Of a DNA stretch of 64,000 nt, positions 17,297 through 25,481 are shown piece after piece (position 1 is the first letter of the stretch; every line of letters starts with the position of its first letter). The DNA is from NORP240 sp046047495 (GTDB lineage Bacteria; Pseudomonadota; Gammaproteobacteria; Pseudomonadales; Pseudohongiellaceae), in NCBI GenBank assembly GCA_046047495.1, contig JBJOHV010000026.1:1-64000 (forward strand), given 5' to 3'. The notes under the pieces are model-generated. The model searched no databases. It was not told the origin of the DNA and saw nothing but the letters and a program-made list of their open reading frames with translations. The position numbers and the translations under genes are program-made.

Positions 17297-18592
17297 TTAA
17301 TTGTCCGGAAAATGCCGCACCAGATACCCTTCGAAATTGACCGTGCTGAGTCGCAGGCCGATGTAATAACGGGTATTGCTGGTGGCCCTGGAAAACGCCA
17401 CTTCGGTGAACATGGGATCCTGTTCGAGGCGCTGCAGAATTCCCTGGGGTTCTGCGCTCAATCCTTCGATGGTGATCACCCCCTCCGACAATTCGAAGGA
17501 TGTGAGACGCTCGGGGTTCAGGATGGATTGCAGATTGAACAGGGTCTGTCGCACATTTTGTTCGGGGAAGTCCACCAGGGGTCCCCAGTCATCCTCGAAA
17601 GCCTGTACTGCATGGCGGTCCTGACGCGGCCCCTGTGACAACTCGCGCTGGGTCTCCAGGCTGGCATTGAGGCGTTGTATCTGGAATGTCTGGGCCAGAA
17701 AAGGCAGCGCACTCATCAACAGCACCAGACCGGCTGCCATGGCTGCCTGGGCCAGCCGCTTGCCTTTCACCTGCCGCTGCAAGGCCAGCAGGGCGCCGCG
17801 GGGGAAGAAACAATAGGCTTCGAGTGCGGGGCCGGTTGGGGGCGGCACGAATGGTTTGCTGTCCCTGATCGCCAACTGCTCCAGGGAAACGGCAGGCTGG
17901 ACGGCCTGCTGCCATTGTTGCCGGAACTCATCCTGCTGCAGATCCCACTTGGGCACCTGCAACCACTCGTGCAGCACGCCGTGACTGATGGTGATGCTGG
18001 TCAGATTGTCCTCATCCTCGTCCAGCACGTTCAGCACCGCGTTGGGAGGCGCCAGATACAGGGGACGGGGCATGACCGCAACCAGGGACAGATCCTGCGC
18101 CGCAAACGCGGCAAACAACTGATCCAGACGGGTCTCGCCGATCCACAGGGCAATATCGTATTGGCCAGGCTGGGTCGCTGCAGGATTGACGCTTACCGCC
18201 ATCGGTTCGTTGAGACTGGGCAGCAGGCTGTCAACCTGCAGCTGCAGGGCAGCAAGCGCCGCTTCCCGGGCCAGACCCGGCATGGCGATGGTGGTACTGA
18301 CAAACTCCGCCGGTGGCAACAACAGCAGGATGGGAGGCACCGGTTGCCCGGGAACCATGAGCTTGCGGGCGGCGCTGGCCAGCGACTCGGGCTCCAGGGC
18401 CCGGGATTCCAGGGCCACTCCGTGACCGGTTTGCAGATGAATCAGGCGCCCGTCGAACACCAGCAGGGTGGTAGCCGCCTGCTGTAACAGTTCCCGGTTC
18501 GAGCCAGCCCCCAGCAAACCCGCCAGGGGGGCCGGCAAGCGGGCCTGCAACCGCTCGCGCCATTGGTTCATCTGGGTCTTTGCGTTGGACAT
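17297..18592 (-). CDS. gspL: Type II secretion inner-membrane protein GspL
   Basis: The 431-residue protein has a large cytoplasmic actin-like domain (about residues 35-250) that would bind GspE. One transmembrane helix follows (about 283-305, LAQAAMAAGLVLLMSALPFLA), then a short periplasmic ferredoxin-like domain ending in RYYIGLRLS. This matches GspL. It is the first gene of the operon, 185 bases downstream of dsbA on the same strand, with a terminator between them. In the common operon order gspL comes near the end, so its leading position here is unusual. Confidence 0.88.
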   Translation of the reverse strand: MSNAKTQMNQWRERLQARLPAPLAGLLGAGSNRELLQQAATTLLVFDGRLIHLQTGHGVALESRALEPESLASAARKLMVPGQPVPPILLLLPPAEFVSTTIAMPGLAREAALAALQLQVDSLLPSLNEPMAVSVNPAATQPGQYDIALWIGETRLDQLFAAFAAQDLSLVAVMPRPLYLAPPNAVLNVLDEDEDNLTSITISHGVLHEWLQVPKWDLQQDEFRQQWQQAVQPAVSLEQLAIRDSKPFVPPPTGPALEAYCFFPRGALLALQRQVKGKRLAQAAMAAGLVLLMSALPFLAQTFQIQRLNASLETQRELSQGPRQDRHAVQAFEDDWGPLVDFPEQNVRQTLFNLQSILNPERLTSFELSEGVITIEGLSAEPQGILQRLEQDPMFTEVAFSRATSNTRYYIGLRLSTVNFEGYLVRHFPDN

Positions 18593-18706
18593 ACTGCGCT
18601 TCTGGTTGCCTGGAAAGCCCTGTCATGCCGCCTAAGTGGCTGTAATTTTTACAAATCCCTGATTGGACGGCAGTTTCGGAGAAATAGTTCTAGCCGGCGG
18701 GGCAAT

Positions 18707-18749
18707 GAAAAAGGCCAGTGTCCAGGCTGGGTGCCGGAAAACTGGCCTT
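18707..18749 (-). terminator. Predicted rho-independent terminator after dsbA
   Basis: On the minus strand a 9-base stem AAGGCCAGT (18749-18741) pairs with ACTGGCCTT (18719-18711) across a 21-base loop. It runs directly into a short T tract (TTTTTCATT). It lies 29 bases past the dsbA stop and separates dsbA from the type II secretion operon. Confidence 0.65.
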
Positions 18750-18777
18750 GGGGTTCATCGTGGTTGATCGGGAAAGA

Positions 18778-19425
18778 TCAGGAACCCTTGGCAGCGCGCT
18801 CTATGCCAACCAGGAAATCCACCACATTCAGCATTTCCTCCTGGGTGGGGACGGCTTCGCCGGTCACCACCAGGTATTTGCCATTGACGATCATGTTGGG
18901 CGTGCTGCGGATCTGGTAATCCTGCATGCGGCGATCGCCCTGATTGACCTTGGTGCGCACCGCGAAGGAGTTGAAAGCCGCCTTGAAGTCCTCTTCGGAC
19001 ACTCCGTGCTTGGCAAACAAGGCGCCGATTTCCCGCTCGTTCTGCAGGCGATTGCCTTCGATATTGATGGCGTTGAAAGCCGGCTCGTGGATATTGTCCA
19101 GCACACCGAGGGCTTCGGCAGTGTAGAAGATCTGGGAATGGATCTTCATCAGGGCATTCCACTGGGCCGGAAACCGCACGAAGGCCACGTCATCCGCCAG
19201 ATTGGCTTCCCAGTTGTGGATCAACGGTTCGAAGCGGAAGCAGTGGGTACAGCCGTACCAGAAAGCTTCCACAACCTCGATCTTGTCGGGGTTGTCGGTG
19301 CGCACCGGGGCGCTCAATTCGGTGTAATGGGTACCGGCCACATAGCGGGCGGGCTGGGCAAACGCCGTCACCGCCAGAGGCATCACCATCAGTAGCAGCA
19401 CCAGCTGTTTGATTGTCTTGATCAT
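18778..19425 (-). CDS. dsbA: Periplasmic thiol:disulfide oxidoreductase DsbA with CTHC active site
   Basis: This 215-residue periplasmic oxidase introduces disulfides into newly exported proteins. A signal peptide ends near residue 23 (AFA|QP). The thioredoxin-like domain has the active site WYGCTHCFRFEPL (Cys59, Cys62) and a cis-proline loop RSTPNMIVNGKY. The usual DsbA motif is CPHC, and here the Pro is Thr. A good ribosome-binding site GGAGAA precedes the ATG at 19425. It lies downstream of the cytochrome c4 gene and upstream of the type II operon, and many type II substrates need disulfides. Confidence 0.92.
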   Translation of the reverse strand: MIKTIKQLVLLLMVMPLAVTAFAQPARYVAGTHYTELSAPVRTDNPDKIEVVEAFWYGCTHCFRFEPLIHNWEANLADDVAFVRFPAQWNALMKIHSQIFYTAEALGVLDNIHEPAFNAINIEGNRLQNEREIGALFAKHGVSEEDFKAAFNSFAVRTKVNQGDRRMQDYQIRSTPNMIVNGKYLVVTGEAVPTQEEMLNVVDFLVGIERAAKGS

Positions 19426-19590
19426 GGGTAGTTCTCCATTTCTCCTTGGGGACTGGCCGTATTCACGACAGTTCTGACCCTATGGGACCTCACTGCAGCT
19501 GAACAGGGCCTGACTGGACTTGAAAGTAGCACAGAGCCTGCAGCCTCGCCATTCCCGGTCAACCGGGTCCCGGGTGCGCTCGTCCCGTCG

Positions 19591-20199
19591 TCAGTGCAGG
19601 CCGGACAGGTAGCTGGCCAGTGCTTGCAGTTCGCGGTCCGTGAGTCGCTCCACCACCGATCGCATCATGGCATTGGGGTCATTGGCCCGCTCACCGGCGC
19701 GGAATGCCTGCAACTGGGCCAGGGTGTACTCGGCATGCTGGCCGCTGAGGGACGGGAAACCGGCCGGGTCATTGCCCTTGCCGGTGGGCGAATGGCAGGC
19801 GGTGCAGGCCGCCACGGCGATTTCCGGGTTGCCGGCACGATAGAGGGTTTCGGCCAATTCCACGGTGGCCGGATCGGCGGCTCCCACGGTCGGCTGTTGG
19901 GAGGCATACCAGGCTGCGATGTCCAGGATGTCCTGATCGCTCAGCCCGGCCACCATGGCAGTCATGGTGATATTGCTGCGGGCACCGGATTTGTAATCAT
20001 TGAGCTGCTTGACCAGGTATTTGGCGCTTTGCCCGGCCAGCTTGGGGTTCTGGGCAATGGTGCTGTTGCCATCGGCGCCATGACAGGACGCGCACAACAG
20101 GGATTTATTCTGACCGGCAGCGGCATCCCCCTGGGCGTGGGCGCCCGTGGTCAAAGCCAAGCTCAAGGTCCATGCAAACAGAATCAGAAGTTTTTTCAT
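19591..20199 (-). CDS. Di-heme cytochrome c4
   Basis: The 202-residue periplasmic protein has a signal peptide ending HAQG (about residue 23) and two homologous cytochrome c domains. Heme-binding sites are CASCH (36-40) and CTACH (132-136), each followed by a methionine-containing segment (TAMVAG and MMRSVV) that could be the sixth ligand. Cytochrome c4 passes electrons to terminal oxidases. The oxidase operon at 28.5 kb is a plausible acceptor. I use the ATG at 20199 because it begins the signal peptide; an in-frame codon at 20226 adds nine residues. Confidence 0.93.
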   Translation of the reverse strand: MKKLLILFAWTLSLALTTGAHAQGDAAAGQNKSLLCASCHGADGNSTIAQNPKLAGQSAKYLVKQLNDYKSGARSNITMTAMVAGLSDQDILDIAAWYASQQPTVGAADPATVELAETLYRAGNPEIAVAACTACHSPTGKGNDPAGFPSLSGQHAEYTLAQLQAFRAGERANDPNAMMRSVVERLTDRELQALASYLSGLH

Positions 20200-20265
20200 T
20201 GCCACCGGTAATCCTTTATTTCTCAAGGGACAAAACGTTTAGGTGCCTGCAAATTGCGGTCGCGG

Positions 20266-20292
20266 ATTATAACCCATTAATGCTTCTGTTAA
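20266..20292 (-). promoter_or_regulatory. Possible sigma70 promoter of the cytochrome c4 gene
   Basis: On the minus strand a perfect -10 TATAAT (20271-20266) is preceded by TTAACA (20292-20287) with a 15-base spacer, shorter than ideal. It lies 67 bases before the ATG at 20199. The same stretch includes the 5' end of the divergent engB region. Confidence 0.45.
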
Positions 20293-20323
20293 CATGCCGG
20301 CCTTTCCGCCCTTGGATGCCCGG

Positions 20324-20950
20324 ATGAAATTCCAGCAAACCCGCTTTATCACCAGCGCCCCCACCCTGGACCACTGCCCTGTCGACAGCCTGGCGGAGGT
20401 GGCGTTCGCCGGTCGTTCCAACGCGGGCAAGTCCAGCGCCATCAACACCCTGACCGGCCAGGGCCGCCTGGCCCGCACCAGCAAGACCCCCGGTCGCACC
20501 CAGCTGATCAATTTTTTCCAGGTGGAGGACGGACGCTATCTGGTGGACCTGCCGGGCTATGGGTTTGCCCAGGTTCCCCTGGATGTGAAGGATCAATGGC
20601 AATTCGAGCTGGAACAGTACCTGCGCTGCCGGGAGCCCCTCGCCGGCCTGGTGTTGTTGAGCGATATCCGCCATCCCCTGCGTGACTTCGACCGGATGAT
20701 GATCCAGTGGGCATCCCAGGGCGAACTGCCCCTGCACCTGCTGCTCACCAAGTCCGACAAGCTCAAGCGCGGCGCCGCGCAGAACACCCTGCTGGCGGTG
20801 CGCAAGGAGCTGGCCGGCCTGCCTCTGGTCAGTGTGCAACTGTTTTCATCGACGACCCGGGCCGGGGTGGACGAGTTGCAGGAAAAGCTCACCCAGTGGC
20901 TCACGACGCCACCGGCCGATGCCCCGGTCAGTGCGCCTGATCCCAGTTAG
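20324..20950 (+). CDS. engB: Ribosome-biogenesis GTP-binding protein EngB (YihA/YsxC)
   Basis: This 208-residue TRAFAC-class GTPase is needed for large ribosomal subunit assembly. G1 is GRSNAGKS (residues 30-37), G2 is KTPGRTQ, G3 is DLPGYG and G4 is TKSDK. I chose the ATG at 20324 because it aligns with the E. coli start region (QQT.F) and has a GGA stretch upstream. The in-frame ATG at 20294 adds 10 residues and has no ribosome-binding site. The 3' end overlaps the convergent polA gene by 23 bases. Confidence 0.93.
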   Translation: MKFQQTRFITSAPTLDHCPVDSLAEVAFAGRSNAGKSSAINTLTGQGRLARTSKTPGRTQLINFFQVEDGRYLVDLPGYGFAQVPLDVKDQWQFELEQYLRCREPLAGLVLLSDIRHPLRDFDRMMIQWASQGELPLHLLLTKSDKLKRGAAQNTLLAVRKELAGLPLVSVQLFSSTTRAGVDELQEKLTQWLTTPPADAPVSAPDPS

Positions 20951-23675
20951 AGCCAACCCCCACGTCCACCACCAGCGGCACATCCATCGCCGCCGCACTG
21001 ATCATGCGGAACCTGACCCCTTCGGCCAGCAACTCCACGTCCCGGTCCGCCACCTCGAAGATCAGTTCATCATGGACCTGCATGAGCATGCGGGCGTCAA
21101 GATCCCCCAGGTCCAGCCAGTGATCGATGTCGATCATGGCGTGCTTGATGATGTCGGCCGCGGTGCCCTGCATGGGGGCATTGATGGCAGTGCGTTGGGC
21201 CGCCTGGCGCAACTGGGCATTGCCGGCCCGGATATCAGGCAGATACAGGCGCCGACCGAACAGGGTTTCCACATATCCCTGCTCATCAGCCAGGGCCCGG
21301 GTTTGATCCATGAAGCGCCGCACACCGGGGTAACGTTCGAAGTAGCGGTCCACGTACTTTTGCGCGTCCCGGCGTTCGATGCCCAGCTGGTTGGCCAGGC
21401 CGAAGGCGGACATTCCGTAAATGAGTCCGAAGTTGATGGCCTTGGCGCTGCGACGCTGATCCGGGGATACATCATCAAGTGCCACGCCGAACACTTCTGC
21501 CGCCGTGGCACGATGCACATCCAGGCCATCGGCAAAAGCCTTCACCAGCCCCGCATCCTGGGACAGATGGGCCATGATGCGCAGCTCCACCTGGGAATAG
21601 TCCGCCGCCAGCAGCTTGTAGCCGGGCTCACTGATGAAGGCCTGCCTGACCCGTCGTCCCTCCGCGGTGCGAATCGGAATATTCTGCAGGTTCGGTTCAG
21701 TGGACGACAGGCGTCCGGTGGCCGCCACCGCCTGCTGGTAGTTGGAATGAATGCGGCCGGTTTCGGGATTGATCTCCAAGGGCAGCTTGTCCGTGTAGGT
21801 GGACTTCAGCTTGCTGAGGCCCCGGTGCTCCATGATCAGCTTCGGCAATTCGTACTGCCGGGCCAGTTCCTGCAGGATAGGTTCGGCGGTGGAGGGCTGA
21901 CCGGTCTTGGTTTTTTTCAGGATGGGCAGCTGCAGCTTGTCATAAAAAATCGCCTGCAGCTGCTTGGGTGAACCCAGATTGAATTCCTCACCTGCCGCCG
22001 CATAGACCGACTGTTCCAGCTCCTGCAGACGCTTGCCCAGCTCGTCACTCTGCTGTTGCAGCACCGAGGCATCCAGCTTGACACCGCGCCGCTCCATTTT
22101 CTGCAGGACGGGCACCAGTGGCATCTCGTAGTAGGTGTAGAGGCCGAAAAGATTGCCGCTCTGCCGCAGCCTGTGGGTCAGCAGGCCATCGAGACGCAGG
22201 ATAAGATCCGCCCTCTGAGCAACAAACGGCGCGGCCAGGGCGGGCTCCAGCTCCGCGAATTCCAGGCGCTTGCGACCCTTGCCCACCAGGGTCTCGATAT
22301 CGTCCACAGTCATGTCGAGATAGTGACGTGCCATGTCTTCCAGTTGGTGCTTGATGGCTACGGAATTGAGTACGTAGGACGCCAGCAGGGTATCGGACTT
22401 GTGTGGTTTCAGCTGGATGCCGTGGTTTTGCAGCACGTGGCAGACAGTCTTCAGATCGAAGGCGATCTTGACGATGTTGGGATCTTCCAGCAACACCTTG
22501 AGGCTCTGCAGATCCTGGTTGACGACCGAATCACCGGCATGGGCGACGGGCAGATAATAGCCTTCCCCGACCTTGCAACTCACGGCGATTCCGGTAATGC
22601 GCGCATGCATCGGGTGCGCACCATCGTGTTCGATGTAAAGCGCGAAGCGGCCGGCGTCACGAAGCGTTTTCAGCAGACGCTCCAACCCCGACTCGTCGGT
22701 GATGAGGGCATAGTCGGTTGTCGCCGGATTGACATCGGGCGCCTCGGCGGCAGCGGCTGAATCTTCGGCTGATGCCGTTCCGGCAGGATCGGCCGCGGAC
22801 TCCACACCCTGGGCCTGCAACTCGGCGATCCATGACTTGAATTCCAGCTCGCTGAACAGGCGCAGCAATTCCGGCTGATCCGGCGCGGTCTTCTCCAGCC
22901 CATCGATGCCCACGTCCATACCCACATTCTGGCGAATGGTTGCCAGCTCATAGGACAGGCGCAGGGCATCGAGATTTTCCCGCAGGCGTTCACCGATCTT
23001 GCCCTTGATCTCGCCGGCATGTTCGATGATGCCTTCCATGGATCCGTAGTCCTCCAGCCACTTCACCGCCGTCTTGGGACCCACGCCGGGTACGCCGGGA
23101 ATGTTGTCGGATTTGTCCCCGGTCAGCGCCAGAAAATCGATGATGCGCTCCGGCGGAATGCCGAACTTCCTGATCACCCCGTCCCGGTCCAGGGTTTCAT
23201 TGGTCATGGTGTTCATCAGGGTGACGTGCTCGTTGACCAATTGGGCCAGATCCTTGTCGCCGGTGGAGATCAGGGTGTTCACCCCGGCTTTGGCCGCCTG
23301 ATTCGCCAGGGTGCCGATCACATCGTCCGCTTCCACATCGTCGATGATCAGCAGCGGCAGACCCATGGCCCGCACGATGTCATGAATGGGCTTGATCTGG
23401 CTGCGCAACTCATCGGGCATCGGCGGCCTGTGGGCCTTGTATTCGGTGTAGATGCGATTGCGGAAGGTGCTGCCCTTGGCATCGAACACGATGGCGAGCG
23501 GACTGTCGGGGTAGGCCTTCATCAAAGCCCGGATCATGTTGATGACACCTTTCACGGCGCCGGTGGGCTGGCCACGGCTGGTGACCAGCGGAGGCAATGC
23601 ATGGAAGGCGCGGAAAAGGTAGGAGGATCCGTCGACCAACACCAGGGGCGGTGCTTGCTTGATGGTTCGATTCAT
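20928..23675 (-). CDS. polA: DNA polymerase I with degenerate proofreading domain
   Basis: The 915-residue protein has all three Pol I domains. The 5'-nuclease (residues 1-290) keeps its acidic motifs (DVEADDVIG, STGDKDLAQLV, TGDKSDNIPGVPGVGPKTA). The polymerase keeps motif A DYSQVELRIMAHLS, the O-helix RRSAKAINFGLIYGMSAFG and motif C QVHDELIFEV. In the 3'-5' exonuclease region (320-500), aligned by eye to E. coli, Asp355 is Tyr347, Asn420 is Asp407, Asp424 is Val411, Tyr497 is Phe484 and Asp501 is Arg488. Only Glu357 is kept (Glu349). Proofreading is therefore probably lost. The ATG overlaps the znuA stop. Confidence 0.97.
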   Translation of the reverse strand: MNRTIKQAPPLVLVDGSSYLFRAFHALPPLVTSRGQPTGAVKGVINMIRALMKAYPDSPLAIVFDAKGSTFRNRIYTEYKAHRPPMPDELRSQIKPIHDIVRAMGLPLLIIDDVEADDVIGTLANQAAKAGVNTLISTGDKDLAQLVNEHVTLMNTMTNETLDRDGVIRKFGIPPERIIDFLALTGDKSDNIPGVPGVGPKTAVKWLEDYGSMEGIIEHAGEIKGKIGERLRENLDALRLSYELATIRQNVGMDVGIDGLEKTAPDQPELLRLFSELEFKSWIAELQAQGVESAADPAGTASAEDSAAAAEAPDVNPATTDYALITDESGLERLLKTLRDAGRFALYIEHDGAHPMHARITGIAVSCKVGEGYYLPVAHAGDSVVNQDLQSLKVLLEDPNIVKIAFDLKTVCHVLQNHGIQLKPHKSDTLLASYVLNSVAIKHQLEDMARHYLDMTVDDIETLVGKGRKRLEFAELEPALAAPFVAQRADLILRLDGLLTHRLRQSGNLFGLYTYYEMPLVPVLQKMERRGVKLDASVLQQQSDELGKRLQELEQSVYAAAGEEFNLGSPKQLQAIFYDKLQLPILKKTKTGQPSTAEPILQELARQYELPKLIMEHRGLSKLKSTYTDKLPLEINPETGRIHSNYQQAVAATGRLSSTEPNLQNIPIRTAEGRRVRQAFISEPGYKLLAADYSQVELRIMAHLSQDAGLVKAFADGLDVHRATAAEVFGVALDDVSPDQRRSAKAINFGLIYGMSAFGLANQLGIERRDAQKYVDRYFERYPGVRRFMDQTRALADEQGYVETLFGRRLYLPDIRAGNAQLRQAAQRTAINAPMQGTAADIIKHAMIDIDHWLDLGDLDARMLMQVHDELIFEVADRDVELLAEGVRFRMISAAAMDVPLVVDVGVGSNWDQAH

Positions 23676-24568
23676 GGCGACAGGCAGCTGCTGATGTCCG
23701 CCGCCAGGCGCCGCATGAGATTGCTGTAGCCATCGGCGTCAGGCATTACGTGGAAGCCCAGCAGATCCAGTTCAACCTGCTTGAGTCTATGGCCGCCTAG
23801 CATGGTTTCTATGGTATGTGGATTCGCTGTATTGTCGGTCAGCAGGCAACCCGCCTGCAGTCGTTCAATGGCGTTGCGTGTCTGCATGATGTGCCGGATG
23901 CCCGGCTGCTGCTCGGGGTCCGGGACCAGCGCCAGGGCATGCTGCAGTCCAAACTCCAGCTCGAAATACTGTATGGCATCGTGGTAGACCAGGAAGGGTT
24001 GCTGCTGTAAGGCCTGCAATTCTTCAGCAAGGTCGTCGTGCAGGACCATGAGCTGCTCGCCAAAATTCCGCGCGTTGGTCTGGTAATCCGCGGCCCTGGC
24101 AGGATCCAGGGCCCCCAGGGCGCCTGCTATGGCTGCCGCGATGGCGCTGGCATTGCCGCTGTGGAGCCACAGGTGGGGGTCCATGCGATCTGCGTGAGCG
24201 GCGTTGCCATGGTCAGCCCGCAGGGGCAACAGGGTCAGGGATTCCAGTTGGTCCAGCCGCAACACCGATCGATTGCGGCCATCATCACCGGCAAGGCTGG
24301 ACATCACACTGGTCAGATAGGTTTCAAGGTCCTCGCCTATCCAGATGATGAGATTGGCGTCGGCCATGGCGGTGCGGTCCGAGGGCTTGAGGGCATAATG
24401 ATGGGGTGACTGGCCGGGGGCGATCAGCGCGTCGATGTCTCCGGCCCCGCCCATGACCGCCGCCGCGATCAATTGCAGCGGCTTGATGGTAACCAGCACC
24501 TTTAACTGGGCCTGCGCCAGCGACGGCAATAGCAGGATAATCAGGCTCAGAGCCCACCGACTTATCAT
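23672..24568 (-). CDS. znuA: Zinc ABC transporter periplasmic binding protein ZnuA
   Basis: The 298-residue product has a signal peptide ending AQA|Q and the cluster A-I metal-binding fold. Candidate zinc ligands are in SPHHYALKPSD, in DPHLWL and in LVYHDAIQYF. The His-rich loop between the first two (about residues 110-125, ADHGNAAHADRMDPH) is short. Two cysteines near the C-terminus (AGCLLTD, SSCLSP) could form the ZnuA disulfide. I chose the ATG at 24568 because it begins the signal peptide. The gene is divergent from znuCB, and its stop overlaps the polA start. Confidence 0.9.
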   Translation of the reverse strand: MISRWALSLIILLLPSLAQAQLKVLVTIKPLQLIAAAVMGGAGDIDALIAPGQSPHHYALKPSDRTAMADANLIIWIGEDLETYLTSVMSSLAGDDGRNRSVLRLDQLESLTLLPLRADHGNAAHADRMDPHLWLHSGNASAIAAAIAGALGALDPARAADYQTNARNFGEQLMVLHDDLAEELQALQQQPFLVYHDAIQYFELEFGLQHALALVPDPEQQPGIRHIMQTRNAIERLQAGCLLTDNTANPHTIETMLGGHRLKQVELDLLGFHVMPDADGYSNLMRRLAADISSCLSP

Positions 24569-24605
24569 GGCTGAGTTGTTTTCGGAAGTAGTTGACAGTG
24601 CCGCC

Positions 24606-24617
24606 ATGATATACCAT
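24606..24617. promoter_or_regulatory. Weak candidate Zur operator between znuA and znuC
   Basis: An AT-rich imperfect palindrome ATGATATACCAT (10 of 12 positions symmetric) lies in the 133-base divergent region between znuA and znuC, where a Zur repressor would be expected to bind. The match to known gammaproteobacterial Zur sites is poor, so this is a position-based suggestion only. Confidence 0.2.
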
Positions 24618-24701
24618 TGTGCCGCCCGGTTCCCGCTCCTGCCCCAGCAGTGCGCCAACCCCCCATCCTATCCGTCCAATTCGTCCAATTTGATTGTGCC
24701 C

Positions 24702-25481
24702 ATGTCCAGTGAGTCCCAAACGCAGCAGCCCCTGATCAAGGCCACTGCCATCGTCATTCAATTCGATGGCCGGCAGGTCCTGCAGGGGGTGGATATCGAG
24801 GTAAGCCGCGGTCAGATCGTCACCCTGATCGGCCCCAACGGCGCGGGAAAAACCACTCTGGTGAGAATCGTGCTGGGGCTGTTGCAACCCGACGGTGGCA
24901 CGGTGTGGCGGGCACCCGGTTTGCGCATCGGCTATATGCCCCAGCGCCTGCACATCGAACCCACCCTGCCCATAACCGTGCGTCGCTTCCTGCGCCTGGC
25001 GGCCAACGACCAGCCGTCCCTGATCGGGCGCCTCCTGGAAGACCTGCGCATAGGGCATATTGCCGACGCCCAGTTGCAGTCGGTGTCCGGTGGCGAATTG
25101 CAGCGCATCCTGCTGGCCCGGGCCCTGATGCGCGATCCCCAGCTGCTGGTCCTGGACGAACCGGCCCAGGGCGTCGATGTCACCGGCCAGGCCGAACTTT
25201 ACCAGCTGATTTCACGCCTGGCAGACGAACGGCAATGTGGAATTCTGATGATCTCCCATGATCTGCATCTGGTGATGTCCACCACCGATGAAGTCATTTG
25301 CCTGAATCATCATGTGTGCTGCCATGGCAAGCCGGAGCAGGTCAGCAATGATCCGGCTTATCTGGATCTGTTCGGCAAGAAGGTTGTGCAGAACTTTGCC
25401 GTTTACACCCACAACCACAACCATGCTCACGGTATCGATGGTGAAATCGTGGCACCGGACTGCGGCCATGATCATTCCTGA
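24702..25481 (+). CDS. znuC: Zinc ABC transporter ATP-binding protein ZnuC
   Basis: This 259-residue ABC ATPase has Walker A GPNGAGKTT, a signature VSGGELQRI and Walker B LLVLDEPAQGVD. It ends in a His-rich tail (THNHNHAHGID and CGHDHS) typical of ZnuC, which supports zinc rather than manganese or iron. I chose the ATG at 24702; earlier in-frame codons run back into the divergent znuA gene. It overlaps znuB by 14 bases. Confidence 0.93.
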   Translation: MSSESQTQQPLIKATAIVIQFDGRQVLQGVDIEVSRGQIVTLIGPNGAGKTTLVRIVLGLLQPDGGTVWRAPGLRIGYMPQRLHIEPTLPITVRRFLRLAANDQPSLIGRLLEDLRIGHIADAQLQSVSGGELQRILLARALMRDPQLLVLDEPAQGVDVTGQAELYQLISRLADERQCGILMISHDLHLVMSTTDEVICLNHHVCCHGKPEQVSNDPAYLDLFGKKVVQNFAVYTHNHNHAHGIDGEIVAPDCGHDHS

